Source: Anoxybacteroides rupiense
GTDB lineage: Bacteria; Bacillota; Bacilli; Bacillales; Anoxybacillaceae
Length of the DNA: 64,000 nucleotides
Reading direction: 5' to 3'
Assembly (NCBI RefSeq): GCF_014196195.1
Contig: NZ_JACIDF010000001.1
Coordinates: 680,775-744,774 of the forward strand
Position 1 is the stretch's first letter. Every line of letters begins with the position of its first letter. Under the pieces are notes generated by a model that saw only the letters and a program-made list of their open reading frames with translations, ran no database searches and was not told the origin of the DNA. A program made the position numbers and the translations under genes. Shown piece after piece: positions 63,704 to 64,000 of this stretch.

Positions 63704-64000
63704 TCACTTAAATTTAAAGTCATCAAATTTTCCCGTTTTGATATTGTAATTAAAGTGAATATTGATATTTCCTTTGGAAGTCTTAATAATTCTTTGCATT
63801 TTTACCCATCCTTCTGAACCCAGCCATCTTTTATCATTCATTTTACTTCTTGGAACTACCTCCCTAGCTCCAGCAAGTGGATTTGATAATACTTCCTTCA
63901 TGGCTAACTGTTCTTCAAGGCTGTTAGGGGTTGTTCTTCCTGTTGAACCTCTACCTAATGATTTCTTTTTTAGTAGACTATTGAGGTTTCCAGTACCCTT
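63704..64000 (-). CDS. RHS/polymorphic toxin C-terminal domain (partial, runs off the window)
   Basis: The open frame continues beyond 64000, so only the last 98 codons are seen. The end reads NSLEEQLAMKEVLSNPLAGA, then MNDKRWLGSEGWVKMQRI and NINIHFNYNIKTGKFDDFKF. This type of tail is typical of RHS/WapA/LXG polymorphic toxins of bacilli with nuclease-like C-terminal domains. The N-terminal repeats would lie outside the window. An immunity-like gene follows immediately. Confidence 0.7.
   Translation of the reverse strand, partial: KGTGNLNSLLKKKSLGRGSTGRTTPNSLEEQLAMKEVLSNPLAGAREVVPRSKMNDKRWLGSEGWVKMQRIIKTSKGNINIHFNYNIKTGKFDDFKFK

Overview
The window looks like a chromosomal segment of a moderately AT-rich, spore-forming thermophilic Bacillaceae, most likely Parageobacillus/Geobacillus. 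The evidence is the gene content and synteny: a KinE-like sporulation kinase, Ogt and the complete mtn methionine-salvage locus lie together as in Bacillus. The window also has an alpha/beta-type SASP gene, a lysine riboswitch and three SAM-I riboswitches. The N-succinylamino-acid racemase/N-succinyltransferase/desuccinylase trio is known from Geobacillus kaustophilus. Ribosome-binding sites are strong (GGAGG-like), and GTG and TTG starts are frequent. I saw no rRNA, tRNA, CRISPR array, intact transposase or prophage.

Layout. 1-3.3 kb: a drug-type ABC-2 exporter with a TetR repressor and twin palindromic operators. 3.6-7.3 kb: an M3 oligoendopeptidase, then a lysine-riboswitch-controlled amino acid permease. 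7.3-20.3 kb: an MhqR-like regulator, mtnD-mtnB-mtnX-mtnW (SAM riboswitch), mtnE, divergent mtnU, then mtnK-mtnA plus a ribose-type ABC transporter (second SAM riboswitch) that probably imports methylthioribose, and a CheX-like protein. 20.3-28.7 kb: ogt, kinE, a B12-binding radical SAM protein, three very small genes, a DUF3905-like protein, and an alcohol dehydrogenase/MFS pair. 29.4-36 kb: a LacI-regulated carbohydrate operon (glycogen-debranching-like glycosidase and an ABC importer without its own ATPase) with five LacI-type operators. 36-41 kb: SASP, ferritin, a cationic amino acid permease, and a DUF485/acetate symporter pair. 41-47.3 kb: a TasA/camelysin-like protein with a SipW-type signal peptidase fused to a second such domain, the D- to L-amino-acid conversion operon, and a split ThrE-type exporter. 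47.3-48.85 kb: a gene-poor, decayed stretch. 48.85-50.6 kb: khtTU. 51.1-59.7 kb: a glycolate/glyoxylate block (glcE-like, glcF, glcD, glcB, a FAH-family hydrolase, an IclR regulator) with a shared IclR-like operator before glcE and before glcB. 59.9-64 kb: a lipid kinase, two unknown small proteins behind a third SAM riboswitch, an AraC/GyrI regulator, and the end of an RHS-type polymorphic toxin with an immunity-like gene and a decayed RHS fragment, cut by the window edge.

How it works together. The mtn genes recycle methylthioribose to the methionine precursor ketomethylthiobutyrate. Two of their operons are controlled by SAM at the RNA level. The glc genes oxidise glycolate to glyoxylate and condense it with acetyl-CoA to malate. 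The strongest leads for something undescribed are the SAM-riboswitch-controlled small-protein pair (61.05-61.73 kb), the signal peptidase fused to a TasA/camelysin-like domain (41.06-42.05 kb), and the shared glc operator.
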